A DNA stretch of 64,000 nucleotides from Pedobacter glucosidilyticus DSM 23534 (GTDB lineage Bacteria > Bacteroidota > Bacteroidia > Sphingobacteriales > Sphingobacteriaceae): contig NZ_AULF01000006.1 of the NCBI RefSeq assembly GCF_000425145.1, positions 124,001 to 188,000 on the forward strand. Direction: 5' to 3'. The translations under genes and the position numbers were made by a program. A model generated the notes under the pieces. That model saw only the letters and a program-made list of their open reading frames with translations, did not search any database and was not told the origin of the DNA. This document shows positions 17,074-27,100 of the stretch, piece after piece (positions within the stretch are counted from its first letter, which is position 1; each line of letters opens with the position of its first letter).

Positions 17074-17612
17074 ATAAAAAAATCATCAAAATAGCCATTG
17101 TAGGGCCAGAGTCTACCGGGAAAAGCACTATCTCCAAAGGCTTAGCACAACATTATAAAACGCTTTGGGTGCCAGAGTATGCCCGTTATTATTGTGCGGC
17201 CTTAACAGCACCTTGTACTTTACAGGATGAGCTTAATATGTTTTATGGGCAAATTGCCTTAGAAGAAGCTATGGAAGTGGCTTGTCATACAGATTTATTG
17301 ATTTGCGATACTACTTTCTTAACCGTTAAAATCTGGAGCGATTACCAATTAGGAGAAACTCCGCAACCTGTATTAGATGCTTTGAAAAGACATAAGTACG
17401 ATTTTTATATTCTTCTAAAAAATGATATCCCTTGGGAACCAGACCCGCTAAGAGATTTTGAGGGCTTGAGTGATTATTTTATGGAGGTATGGCGTAAAGA
17501 GTTAAAAGCTTTACATGCTAACTATGTAGAAGTTGGTGGTGTAACCAACCGACTGCATAATGTTATCTATGCTATTGATGCGTTTTTAAAGAAAAGCCAA
17601 TACACCCCTTAG
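17070..17612 (+). CDS. nadR: NadR-type ribosylnicotinamide kinase (single domain)
   Basis: 180 residues. Phosphorylates nicotinamide riboside to NMN in NAD salvage. Seen: P-loop GPESTGKST (residues 12-20), VPEYARYY, LLICDTTFLTVKIWSDYQ and PWEPDPLRDF, all typical of the NadR C-terminal kinase domain (AAA_28). The N-terminal regulator and the NMN adenylyltransferase domain of enteric NadR are absent, so this is the kinase alone. It is translationally coupled to pnuC, forming an uptake-and-trap unit. Confidence 0.9.
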   Translation: MNKKIIKIAIVGPESTGKSTISKGLAQHYKTLWVPEYARYYCAALTAPCTLQDELNMFYGQIALEEAMEVACHTDLLICDTTFLTVKIWSDYQLGETPQPVLDALKRHKYDFYILLKNDIPWEPDPLRDFEGLSDYFMEVWRKELKALHANYVEVGGVTNRLHNVIYAIDAFLKKSQYTP

Positions 17613-17694
17613 TGTATTTTTATGATGAAAACACCAAATTTAATGCCCTATTTAAACGCTGGAAATGCACTTTTTGAAAAATGTTTTTGAGGGG

Positions 17695-17738
17695 GTAGCT
17701 GTAAGGTTGCCGTAAGGTAGCTGTAAGCTAGCTCTAAG
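17695..17738. repeat. 11-base tandem repeat, four units
   Basis: Units GTAGCTGTAAG, GTTGCCGTAAG, GTAGCTGTAAG and CTAGCTCTAAG follow one another without gaps, downstream of nadR. Confidence 0.8.
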
Positions 17739-17877
17739 CAAGGGGCTTAGTGTATTTTTTGAATAAAAATTACTAATTTTCTAAAAAATATTTTAAGATA
17801 TTTAAAGCAGAAATTTTAATTGTTCTGGTTACCTGCTAGACGACTTCTAAAGCCTTGATTATTTTTTAAAAGAGCTA

Positions 17878-17920
17878 AACAAACAAAGCCTGCATGAAAT
17901 TCATACAGGCTTTGTTTGTT
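17878..17920. terminator. Strong bidirectional hairpin
   Basis: Perfect 15-base stem (AACAAACAAAGCCTG and its complement) with a 13-base loop that can pair further (ATGAA/TTCAT). It lies between nadR and the convergent ahpD-like gene. Confidence 0.7.
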
Positions 17921-18095
17921 AACAATTAAAACTTATTTGTCCTTAAAGTAATTGATGTGTGTGTACTGCTTTAAGGGATGATTAACCTTAATACTAATTT
18001 AAGAAAAATATGCACTTACAAGCAAATCATTTAAACAATTTTGTTAAAATAGTTTTCCACAATTTCTAAAATTGTAAAATAATTAATCGTAAAGC

Positions 18096-18677
18096 CTAAT
18101 AAATAACTTTACCGGTGGCTGTAACTAAAGAGGCAATTCTTACTGCATCAAAAATTCTTTCTTCTGTAGTACCCAATTTAATTAAAGAGTCTTCGTGAGC
18201 ATTAACACACATTTCGCAACCATTAACGGCCGATATGGCTAAACTTAATAGCTCAAAAAACTCTTTCCCGGTTACGGGTTTCATCATAATTTGCATTCTG
18301 ATACGGGCAGGAATTTGAGTGTATTTCTCTTTTTGAGTAAAATGACGGAAACGGTAAAAAATATTATTAGATGCTAATAAGGAAGCGCAAGAAACTGCCT
18401 CAGCCAATTCATCTGCTGTAGCGCCATGTTGTACAGCATAGCTATGGTAAAAATCAATTAAAATAGCATTTTGGTTGTTTGTTGCCACACTTAAACCTAT
18501 TAAGCCGCACTCTTTTTCTGATAAGAACTCTGATGTTAAAGTGCTATTTAAGTTTAACTTTAAATCTCTTAAATACTTAAATTCGGTTTCATTTAATAAG
18601 GCTAATGCTTTGTTATCTAAATTAGATAAACCAAAAATTGCTAATAACTCTTGAGTAGTTTCTTTAATATTTTCCAT
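18096..18677 (-). CDS. ahpD: AhpD-like alkylhydroperoxidase (carboxymuconolactone decarboxylase fold)
   Basis: 193 residues from ATG 18677 (MENIKETTQELL); the longer open frame to 18788 is not protein-like at its start. AhpD reduces oxidised AhpC and carries its own peroxidase activity. Seen: catalytic Cys154 and Cys157 in NGCEMCVNAHE with His161, and Glu/His neighbours of the proton relay. In mycobacteria AhpD serves AhpC with dihydrolipoamide as electron source. Here an AhpC of the mycobacterial type is encoded about 480 bases upstream on the same strand, and pyruvate dehydrogenase E2 (a lipoyl protein) is elsewhere in the window. Confidence 0.88.
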   Translation of the reverse strand: MENIKETTQELLAIFGLSNLDNKALALLNETEFKYLRDLKLNLNSTLTSEFLSEKECGLIGLSVATNNQNAILIDFYHSYAVQHGATADELAEAVSCASLLASNNIFYRFRHFTQKEKYTQIPARIRMQIMMKPVTGKEFFELLSLAISAVNGCEMCVNAHEDSLIKLGTTEERIFDAVRIASLVTATGKVIY

Positions 18678-19161
18678 TCTTCTGATTCTTAAATGATGAT
18701 GATATGAAGCAACAAAAAAAGCTGTTTCATAAAGGCAGTTTATCTTGTTTCCTTCGACTCTCTTACTACTGACGTTAAAATATTTCAAAATCAGGCATTA
18801 ACGCACAAGCTTTCCGGCCTCTTGACCGGCCATGTCAAGTTACTTTTTTCCGCAAAAAGTAACCAAAAACTCTCCGCTGCGCCGCTTGCTTCTAAAGGTT
18901 CTGCTAGGGCTAGTCCTGTAGATTCCGCAACCGCCAAGGCGGAATTGGAAGTAAACGGTTGTTAATGCTTGGGCTCGACTATCGAACTACCTAAAAACGT
19001 CAATTCATATTGATTTATATCAAATATCTTTCTATAACAAGAAGTTATTAAACTTCAGAAGATACAACTAAGTGTAACTAAGCTGAGTTGGAAACCGACA
19101 AGAATAAAATCTTGGCAAATAAGATAAAATTGTTTGCTATGAAACAGCTTAAAAAAATGTC
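18678..19161. other. Spacer between ahpC and ahpD-like genes (484 bases)
   Basis: Contains the hairpin repeat at 18839-18863 and a GC-richer stretch (about 18800-18970) unlike the surrounding AT-rich DNA. No gene was recognised. Confidence 0.6.
18839..18863. repeat. Hairpin repeat, copy 3 (GTTACTTTTT ... AAAAAGTAAC)
   Basis: Ten-base perfect arms, 5-base loop, followed by CAAAAACTC. It is the longest-armed of the three similar hairpins (15663, 16310, 18839). Confidence 0.6.
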
Positions 19162-19710
19162 TTAAACAGTTAATGTTTCTTGTCCTTTTTCCCAATTGCA
19201 AGGGCAAAGTTCATCAGTTTGTAAACCGTCTAACACACGTAAAACTTCTTTTACGTTACGTCCTACGCTTAAATCGTTTACACATACCCAACGGATGATA
19301 CCTGTTGGATCTATAATAAACGTTGCTCTGTAAGCTACTTTCTCATTATCATTAGTTAGGATGCCTAAATCCTGAGCTAAAGATTTAGAAGTATCTGCAA
19401 GCATTGGAAATTTAAGACCGCGTAAATCATCGTGATTATTTCTCCAAGCTAAGTGAACAAATTCTGAATCTGTAGAGGCACCAATTAAACGGGTTTCTCT
19501 GTCTCTAAACTCACCAAAGTTTTTATTAAACTCAGCAATTTCCGTTGGGCAAACAAAAGTAAAATCTTTTGGCCACCAGAACATTACTGTCCATACGTTG
19601 TCATCGTTTACTAAATAATCTGAAGTAATGGTTTCAAATTCTTTGCCTTTTTCTAGGCTGGTTACTGCTAATTTTGAAAATGTTGGGAATTTTTCTCCTA
19701 CGCCAATCAT
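19162..19710 (-). CDS. ahpC: Peroxiredoxin AhpC (mycobacterial-like 2-Cys type)
   Basis: 182 residues; reduces hydrogen peroxide and organic hydroperoxides in the cytoplasm. Peroxidatic Cys54 lies in KDFTFVCPTEIAEF, Thr and Arg of the active site are in place, and resolving Cys169 or Cys171 sits in DELCPCNWEKG. The sequence, including DSEFVHLAWRNNHDDL and SVGRNVKEVLRVLDGLQ, is close to the actinobacterial AhpC type that is recycled by AhpD, and an ahpD-like gene lies downstream. A good Bacteroidota promoter sits just upstream (19738-19768). Confidence 0.95.
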   Translation of the reverse strand: MIGVGEKFPTFSKLAVTSLEKGKEFETITSDYLVNDDNVWTVMFWWPKDFTFVCPTEIAEFNKNFGEFRDRETRLIGASTDSEFVHLAWRNNHDDLRGLKFPMLADTSKSLAQDLGILTNDNEKVAYRATFIIDPTGIIRWVCVNDLSVGRNVKEVLRVLDGLQTDELCPCNWEKGQETLTV

Positions 19711-19737
19711 GATATATATGTTTTAGATTTGAAGCCG

Positions 19738-19768
19738 CAAAGATAGTTTCTTATAAAGGCAAAGGCAA
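19738..19768 (-). promoter_or_regulatory. Promoter of ahpC (TTG-N20-TATCTTTG)
   Basis: On the minus strand TTG and TATCTTTG are separated by exactly 20 bases, matching the Bacteroidota sigma-ABfr consensus (TTTG/TTG at -33 and TAnnTTTG at -7). The predicted transcript starts about 20 bases before the ATG. Confidence 0.65.
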
Positions 19769-20018
19769 TAGTTTTGATATATATAATAACTATAATCAAA
19801 TAGATGAAAACAATAACATAATCAAACACTATTTCATGAGAATTTTAGTTAGTATAATATAAAAGACACGCTACTGCCGTTAAATTATCATTTAAAGCAT
19901 TTTAGTATGGAAGCATAGTAAATCATTAAAAAAACTTATGAATACTATATCTTATATAAATAATAATTAATGAATAATAATCTACAAATTTGCAGTGTTC
20001 ACTAATTCAATAAGCATA

Positions 20019-21452
20019 ATGAAAAAAATAACTATCGCAAAAGGAGACGGGATTGGTCCAGAAATTATGGATGCTACATTAAAGATTATAATGGCTGCCG
20101 GTGCCCGCATTGAGGTTGATGAAATTGCTATCGGAGAACAGGTTTATCTTTCAGGAAATACTTCTGGTATCTCTCCCGAATCTTGGGATATTGTAAGAAG
20201 AAATAAGGTTTTCTTAAAAGCTCCTATTACCACGCCGCAGGGTGGTGGCTATAAAAGTTTAAATGTAAGTACCAGAAAATTTTTAGGCTTATATGCTAAT
20301 GTACGCCCTTGTATAAGTTTACATCCCTTTGTAAGCACCAAACATCCTAAAATGGATTTGGTTATCATCAGAGAAAACGAAGAGGATTTGTATGCAGGTA
20401 TAGAGCATCAGCAAACTGATGAAGTTGTACAATGCCTAAAATTGATTAGCAGACCAGGATGCGAGAAAATTATCCGTTATGCTTTTGAGTATGCAAAACA
20501 ACAAAACAGAAAGAAAGTAACCTGCTTTTCAAAAGATAATATTATGAAACAAACTGATGGATTATTTCATCAAGTGTTTAATGAAATAGCTGCTGAGTAT
20601 CCAGAAATTAAAAACGAACATTGGATTGTTGATATTGGCGCAGCTAAGGTTGCAGATTCTCCGGAAGATTTTGATGTGATTGTAATGCAAAACCTTTATG
20701 GTGATATTATATCAGACATTGCAGCGCAAATAACAGGTTCGGTAGGCTTAGCAGGCTCATCTAACATTGGAGAAGAATGCGCTATGTTTGAAGCCATACA
20801 TGGTACAGCACCAGATATTAAAGGTAAAAACATCGCGAATCCATCGGGTTTACTACAAGGCGCCGTAATGATGTTGAACCACATTGGGCAAACAGATGTT
20901 GCAGAGAAAGTACATAACGCTTGGTTAAAAACTATTGAAGAAGGTACTCATACACCAGATATTTATGTAGAAGGTGTAAGTAAGAAAAAAGTAGGAACTA
21001 AAGAGTTTGCAGATGCTGTAATAGAAAATCTAGAGCAAAAGCCTAAAGTATTTAAGCCTGTTAATTATGCCAATAGCTCGGCTTTAAGCCTACCAAAATA
21101 TCAGCGTAAAGCACCTGCTAAAAAAGAACTTGTTGGGGTTGACGTTTTTGTAGATTGGAAAGGTCTTAACCCTGATGAATTAGCTACTAAACTTAAAAAC
21201 ATGGAAAACGAGCAGGTTTACTTGAAGATGATTACCAACAGAGGTATTAAAGTATGGCCAGAAGGTTTTAAAGAAACTTTTTGTACAGACCACTGGAGAT
21301 GCAGATTTCAAACTCAAAAAGACAACATAAATAATGCGGCAATTGTTGATTTATTAGCAAGCGCAATTGCACATGATATTGAAGTTATTAAAACAGAAAA
21401 CCTTTACCATTTTGATGGAAAAGCAGGATTCTCATTAGGGCAAGGACAGTAA
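20019..21452 (+). CDS. icd: Isocitrate dehydrogenase (NADP type with long C-terminal extension)
   Basis: 477 residues from ATG 20019; an upstream GTG at 19995 adds eight residues without merit. Oxidises isocitrate to 2-oxoglutarate in the TCA cycle. Seen: GDGIGPEIM, substrate-binding STRKFLGLYANVRPC, the IRENEEDLYAGIEH block, catalytic-lysine region VTCFSKDNIMKQTDG, metal-binding QNLYGDIISDIAAQ and GSSNIGEECAMFEAIHGTAPD. The extra ~140 C-terminal residues place it with the Thermus/Rickettsia-like group rather than the E. coli type. A small coiled-coil gene follows closely. Confidence 0.93.
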   Translation: MKKITIAKGDGIGPEIMDATLKIIMAAGARIEVDEIAIGEQVYLSGNTSGISPESWDIVRRNKVFLKAPITTPQGGGYKSLNVSTRKFLGLYANVRPCISLHPFVSTKHPKMDLVIIRENEEDLYAGIEHQQTDEVVQCLKLISRPGCEKIIRYAFEYAKQQNRKKVTCFSKDNIMKQTDGLFHQVFNEIAAEYPEIKNEHWIVDIGAAKVADSPEDFDVIVMQNLYGDIISDIAAQITGSVGLAGSSNIGEECAMFEAIHGTAPDIKGKNIANPSGLLQGAVMMLNHIGQTDVAEKVHNAWLKTIEEGTHTPDIYVEGVSKKKVGTKEFADAVIENLEQKPKVFKPVNYANSSALSLPKYQRKAPAKKELVGVDVFVDWKGLNPDELATKLKNMENEQVYLKMITNRGIKVWPEGFKETFCTDHWRCRFQTQKDNINNAAIVDLLASAIAHDIEVIKTENLYHFDGKAGFSLGQGQ

Positions 21453-21469
21453 ATTTAAATCATAAAGAA

Positions 21470-21724
21470 ATGAATACATCAATTTTAAAAGGAGTATATT
21501 CATCGCAAGAAGCGGAGGATTTATTAACGCAAATGATTCAGGTTAAGATTAAATTTCACGAGAATAAAATCAACAATATCCATGCAAATGAAGAGGATAT
21601 AAAAATGCGTGAAAACTGTATCAAACAATTACAAAAAGAGTTGTATGATTTTCGTCAGCATATCCAAAAGCAAGCTTATAAAGTAAAATTGAATACAGAA
21701 ATTAATATAGAATTGGTTAATTAA
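21470..21724 (+). CDS. Small helical protein of unknown function
   Basis: 84 residues, almost wholly alpha-helical and likely coiled coil (YSSQEAEDLLTQMIQVKIKF, MRENCIKQLQKELYDFRQHI). No signal peptide. It starts 17 bases after the icd stop, so it is probably co-transcribed, and it is closed by a terminator hairpin. No family recognised. Confidence 0.7.
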   Translation: MNTSILKGVYSSQEAEDLLTQMIQVKIKFHENKINNIHANEEDIKMRENCIKQLQKELYDFRQHIQKQAYKVKLNTEINIELVN

Positions 21725-21747
21725 AAAAGAGTAAATTCAATACTATA

Positions 21748-21786
21748 AAAGGCTCGAGAAAATTATTAAAACAGGCTCGAGCCTTT
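21748..21786 (+). terminator. Intrinsic terminator after the icd operon
   Basis: Perfect 11-base stem AAAGGCTCGAG / CTCGAGCCTTT with a 17-base loop and an AT-rich tail. Confidence 0.8.
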
Positions 21787-21845
21787 AATTTTTATTCATT
21801 ATATAAAGATTTTTGTATATTTAATAGTCGTTACAAAATCTAGGA

Positions 21846-22568
21846 ATGAAAATTAATCCAATTTATTTTTTGAAGTTTTTAGTGCTTATCAGCTTCAAAA
21901 GTTTTGCTCAAGATGCAGATACATTTGCCACGAATAATGTGATGAGTATAGCACCAAAAAACCATCAAGAAGTAGCATATCATCTACAACAATTCTCAAG
22001 AACTACTAAAAACTTGGTTATTCCTATAGCATTTACAACTTATGGTTTTATGGCTATTCAAAGTCATCCTTTGAGACAAATTAACTCAGAATTTAGAGAA
22101 GAAATTTTAGAGCATCATCCACAATTTGGAACTAAGGTTGATAATTACCTACAATTTTCTCCTTCTTTGCTTGCATTTTCTATGAAATTAGCAGGTAACA
22201 AAGGTGAGCATGATATGTTGCAAACGTTTAAATTGCATGCAGCTTCTACTATATTGATGGCTGGTACAGTTTATCTTTTAAAAACCAATACCCATTTATT
22301 AAGACCAGATGCTAGTGCTAGAAATTCTTTCCCATCTGGACATACTGCAACTGCTTTTGTAGGAGCTGAAATTTTACATCAAGAATTTAAACATACAGCA
22401 CCTATTTTAAGTTATAGCGGATATTTAGCTGCCGGAGCAACTGGAGCTTTAAGAATGTATAATAACAGGCATTATTTTAGTGATGTGATTACTGGAGCCG
22501 GAATAGGTATATTAACCACTAAAGCTACTTATTGGCTAGATAAAAAATTACATGCTAAACATCATTAA
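21846..22568 (+). CDS. PAP2-superfamily phosphatase, exported
   Basis: 240 residues with a signal peptide (about residues 1-21, ending SFAQ). It carries the three PAP2 motifs: KTNTHLLRP, PSGHTATAF and RMYNNRHYFSD, with the two catalytic His and the phosphate-binding Lys/Arg. Such enzymes dephosphorylate lipid or isoprenoid phosphates, for example lipid A or undecaprenyl pyrophosphate, on the periplasmic side. Hydrophobic segments around the motifs suggest a membrane-associated form. Monocistronic, followed by the long nested hairpin. The substrate cannot be assigned. Confidence 0.9.
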   Translation: MKINPIYFLKFLVLISFKSFAQDADTFATNNVMSIAPKNHQEVAYHLQQFSRTTKNLVIPIAFTTYGFMAIQSHPLRQINSEFREEILEHHPQFGTKVDNYLQFSPSLLAFSMKLAGNKGEHDMLQTFKLHAASTILMAGTVYLLKTNTHLLRPDASARNSFPSGHTATAFVGAEILHQEFKHTAPILSYSGYLAAGATGALRMYNNRHYFSDVITGAGIGILTTKATYWLDKKLHAKHH

Positions 22569-22570
22569 AT

Positions 22571-22701
22571 AAAAAAGAGGCTGTCTCATAAATCATATTT
22601 GTCACATTGAGCGGAGTCGAAATGTTCTCTGATATACTCAGAAAAGGCTTCGACTCCGCTCAGCCTGACACAAAGTGGTGATTTGAGACAGCCTCTTTTT
22701 T
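22571..22701. repeat. Nested palindromic element and terminator
   Basis: Outer perfect 18-base arms at 22571-22588 and 22684-22701 (AAAAAAGAGGCTGTCTCA and its complement) form a terminator between convergent genes. Inside lies a second inverted repeat, TGAGCGGAGTCGAA at 22608-22621 with TTCGACTCCGCTCA at 22649-22662, extended by TGTCA/TGACA. The inner sequence resembles a dispersed palindrome common in Bacteroidota genomes. Confidence 0.75.
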
Positions 22702-22716
22702 ATTAAAAGTCAGAAG

Positions 22717-24138
22717 TTAATTCCAACCGCCGCCTAATGCTTTGTAAATATTTACTTGTGCATCTAGCTGTTTCAACTTGATTTCTATTAAATCTATTTT
22801 AGCATCTAAAGCTTCTCTTTGTGTAGATAAAACCTCTATATAATCTGCCCTAGCAGAACTAAATAAATTGTTTGAAATAGTTATTGATTGTGTTAAAATA
22901 TCTACTTCTTTTGCTTTAGTTTCATAACTTTTACTAAAATTATCAATTCTAGAAAGTTGATTCACCACTTCTATATGTGCATTTAAGATAGAACGCTCAT
23001 AATTAAAAACCGCTTGTATTTGCTTTTCATTTGCATTAAAATAAGTTGCTTTAATAGCATTCTTATTTACCAATGGCGCTACCAAATCGCCAGTCAGATT
23101 ATATATTAATGATTCTGGCTTTAGCAAATAAGTTGGGTTAAAACCCTGAAAACCTAAACCGGCTTGTATACTAAATGATGGGTAAAAATTAGCTCGAGCG
23201 ACTTTTACGTCTAATTTTGCTGCTTCAAGTTCTAACTCAGCCTGATGAATATCAGGACGATTTTGCAATAATTGCGATGGAACACCAGCAGCAATAAAAT
23301 CAATAGTAACATGATTAAATACGGCTGCATTACGAGTTACCTTTTGCGGAAAACGTCCGGTTAAAAAGTTAATTCTATTTTCTGTTTCTATCACTTTTTG
23401 CTGAATCTCAAATTGCAGATTTTTGGTATAGAGCAATTGCGCCTCGAAACGGTTTACAGCTAATTGAGATACTTTTGCAGCTTCTTTTTGTAATTTAACA
23501 ATTTGAAGTGCATTGTCTTGCAACTCTATATTTTGCTTGATAATTCCTAATAAATTATCTAAAGCCATCAATTCGTAATAAGAACTCGCTATCTCTGAAA
23601 TGAGATTAGTAACCATAAAGTTTTTCCCTTCGATAGTTGCTAAATACCTTAAAACAGCCGCCTTCTTAGCATTACGAAGCTTTTTCCATACATCTAATTC
23701 CCAAGATAAAAAAGAACCTATTTTAAAATCGCCAACATATTTGGGTCCTTTTTCAGGATTTTCTTTTAAATCATCTTCAGAGAAACCGTCCCAAGTGAAT
23801 TTACCCGCTTTGTCTAAACCGGCAGCACCTCCTAAATGTATAAATGGTAAATATTCTCCTTTCCTAGCTCTAACCTCGTTTTTACTTATTTCTATCTCAC
23901 GTAAAGTGATGTTTAATTCTTGGTTATGAGCAAGGGCAGTATCAATAAGGGCTATCAATTGAGGCTCTTTAAAATAGCTTTTCCATTTCATTTTTGCCGA
24001 GTTTAAAGTATCCTGAGAACTGTTATAGGTAATAGGAGTTACTTTATTTTCTTGTTTACTGCTTACAACTGGTACTTTACACGCACCAAGCCATACTATA
24101 CAGATGACAAGTACAACATATTTAGCTGTTATTTTCAT
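22717..24138 (-). CDS. Outer membrane efflux lipoprotein (TolC/OprM family)
   Basis: 473 residues, third component of a tripartite RND pump. Lipoprotein signal with Cys20 (CIVWLGACK). Two OEP repeats: the first contains ALAHNQELNITLREIEISKN, the second QNRPDIHQAELELEAAKLDV and VARANFYPSFSIQAGLGFQG, both typical of NodT/OprM proteins. The start overlaps the 3' end of the RND pump gene by 17 bases, so the two are translationally coupled. Confidence 0.95.
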   Translation of the reverse strand: MKITAKYVVLVICIVWLGACKVPVVSSKQENKVTPITYNSSQDTLNSAKMKWKSYFKEPQLIALIDTALAHNQELNITLREIEISKNEVRARKGEYLPFIHLGGAAGLDKAGKFTWDGFSEDDLKENPEKGPKYVGDFKIGSFLSWELDVWKKLRNAKKAAVLRYLATIEGKNFMVTNLISEIASSYYELMALDNLLGIIKQNIELQDNALQIVKLQKEAAKVSQLAVNRFEAQLLYTKNLQFEIQQKVIETENRINFLTGRFPQKVTRNAAVFNHVTIDFIAAGVPSQLLQNRPDIHQAELELEAAKLDVKVARANFYPSFSIQAGLGFQGFNPTYLLKPESLIYNLTGDLVAPLVNKNAIKATYFNANEKQIQAVFNYERSILNAHIEVVNQLSRIDNFSKSYETKAKEVDILTQSITISNNLFSSARADYIEVLSTQREALDAKIDLIEIKLKQLDAQVNIYKALGGGWN

Positions 24139-27100
24139 CGTCTTTTTTATTTCTAATGCGTTTAATAATTTTTTGGATTTTCTTGCTTAATGCAGAATCA
24201 GAATGGCTTTCTACAAAGTCTTCACTTAATGGGTTTTCATCTTCATCTTTAATCAAATGCTTACCTTCTTGTAGCTTACCAAAAATGAAATAGAGGCCAG
24301 GCACTATTATAACACCGAAAATGGTTCCGAAAAGCATACCACCTAATGCAGATGCACCAATAGTATGGTTACCCACAGCCCCAGGACCAGTAGCTATTAC
24401 CAGAGGAATTAAACCGGCAATAAAGGCAAAGGAAGTCATTAATATTGGTCTGAAACGAGCTTTCGCCCCTTCTATAGCAGCTTCTAATACGGTAGCGCCT
24501 TTATGATGTTTCTGGACGGCGAATTCTACAATTAATACAGCATTTTTTCCTAACAAACCAACCAGCATAATTAAACCAACCTGTGCATAAACATCATTGG
24601 CTAAGCCCATAGCTTTTAACAAGAAAAAAGAGCCAAATATACCCGGAGGCAACGATAGTAGAACCGCCAAAGGCAGAATAAAACTTTCGTACTGTGCAGC
24701 TAAAATCAGATAAACAAAGAATAATACTACTAAGAATAAATACAAAGCTTCGTTTCCTCTTCTTGCTTCATCATAAGAAAGACCTTCCCAGGCAATGTCA
24801 TAACCACGAGGTAAAGTTTTTGCTGCTACTTCTTTAATAGCTTCTATAGCATCGCCAGAAGAATAACCGTTTGCCGGAACACCACTTATTAAAGACGATA
24901 TATACAAGTTGTAACGAGCTATCTCATTTGGTCCTTGTGTTTTCTTAATCTTCATAAATGCAGAATAAGGAACCATTTCTCCACTCTCGTTTTTAATAAA
25001 CATATTTAAGATATCTGATGGTTGTTTCCTAAACTCTGGACCTGCCTGGGTATAAACCTTGTAATAATTATTAAAGCGAATAAAGCCTTGCTCATAGGTA
25101 CTACCAATCATTACATTTAAGTTCTCCATAGCATCTCCTACAGAAACTCCTTTTTGCATAGCCAATTCATTATCAACCAGAATTTCATACTGCGGATATT
25201 TTGCAGAATAGAAAGAAAATAAGCCACTTAGCTCTTTTCTTTCTTTTAAAGCCGCTAGAAACTCAGCATTAATTTTATCAAACTCTTGATAATCTACATC
25301 GCTACCTTTATCTAATAAACGTAAAGAAAAACCATCTGATGTTCCGTAACCCGGTACAGCAGGAGGTTCAAAATACTCGATATTAGCAGGAAGATCTTTT
25401 GATTTTTCTTCTAACTCTTCAATAACCTCTTTAACAGATTGCTCACGGTCTGACCAATCTTTCAAATTGATTAAACAAGTACCAGCATTAGAACCACGCC
25501 CTTCGGTAAGTATTTCATAACCAGCTAATGAAGTAACTGATGAAACCCCCTCTATCTTTCTTGCTATAAGCTGAAGCTTTCTTGAAATCTCATTTGTACG
25601 CTCAAGCGTGGTACCCGGAGGGGTTTGAATAATTGCGTAAATCTGCCCTTGGTCTTCACTTGGGATGAAACCCGCCTGAAGAATTTTATTTACACCTACT
25701 ATCCCAAAAGCAAATAAAATAAGGATACCAAAAGTTACAACTCTTCTGTTGACAATAAGGGTTAAGAATTTGGTATATTTTCCGGTAATACGCTCAAAAG
25801 TTTGGTTAAACCAATCTATAAACATATTAATAGGTGTTTTTCTTTTGGGCTTACCATGTGTGTTTTTAAGTAACATGGCACACAAAACAGGTGTAAGTGT
25901 TAGTGCTACAAAACCCGATATCACAATGGCACTTGCCATAGTTAAAGAAAACTGACGATAAAGTACGCCCACAGGTCCGGTCATAAAAGCAACAGGAACA
26001 AATACCGAAGTCATCACCAATGTAATAGCAATAATAGCCCCGCTAATTTCTCTGATTACTTTCTTTACAGCATTACAAGGGGAGAGGTGTTCTTCTTCCA
26101 TTTTCACGTGGACGGCCTCTACCACAACAATAGCATCATCAACGACTACACCAATGGCCAACACTAAGGCAAAAAGTGTAATGAGATTGATACTGAGGCC
26201 GAAGAAATTCATTAGTGCAAAGGCACCAATAAGAGAGACCGGTACGGCAAGAATAGGGATAATGGTAGAGCGCCAATCGCCAAGGAAAATAAAGACAACA
26301 ATAGCTACCAAAATAAAGGCTTCTACTAAGGTATGTAGCACTTTATCTATAGAGGCATCAACAAACTTTGAAACATCATAGTTAATCTCATAATCAACAC
26401 CCGAAGGGAAATCTTTTTTAAGCTCTTGAAGCTTTGCCTTTACCTCATCAATAACCATATTGGCATTACTGCCTGGGTTTTGTTTAAGTACGAGTGATGC
26501 TGAAGGATGGCCGTCTTTATTAGAATAAATATCCACAAACTCACTACCTACCTCAACCTCGGCTACATCTTTTAACTTTAGTATTTCACCATCGGCATTA
26601 GCCTTAATCACAATATTCTGGTATTGTTCTGGTGTATTATACCATCCTTTATAGGTAAAAACATATTCTTGTGATTGTGCGGTTTTACCGGAGCTTAAGC
26701 CAACCCTACCTGGTCTGGCCAAAACACTTTGTTCGTCTATAGCTTTTAAAACTTCATCGGCAGAAATGCTATAAGCTCTCATACGCTCGGGATTTAACCA
26801 AACTCTGATAGCAAAAGACCTACTACCTATGGCTTGGGCAAAACCCATCCCTTTTATACGTTGTAATTCTGGTAAGATGTATGTGTTAGCATAATTGAAT
26901 AAGAACTTTTCATCTACATTTTTTTCTTTACTGTAGAGGTTCAGATACATCAACATGCTGGGTTGTAAAGGCGAGATAATTACACCTTCTCTTTGCACCA
27001 ATGGAGGCAAATTGGTCATGATTTGATCTACCCTAGATTTTACTCTTACTGCTGCAAGTGTGGGATCTGTACCTGGCTCAAAAATTACTTCAATAGTTGC

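Larger units (their letters stand above)
17613..18095. other. Spacer with short tandem repeats (483 bases)
   Basis: Holds an 11-base tandem repeat at 17695-17738, a 14-base direct repeat (CTTAGTGTATTTTT at 17608-17621 and 17746-17759, the first copy containing the nadR stop), and a strong hairpin at 17878-17920. Otherwise AT-rich, with no gene seen. Confidence 0.6.

Noticed and set aside
17622-17690. A 22-codon open frame after nadR (MMKTPNLMPYLNAGNALFEK...)
   Set aside because: It has a faint likeness to the start of VOC-type proteins but stops after 22 codons and cannot be extended convincingly in any frame.
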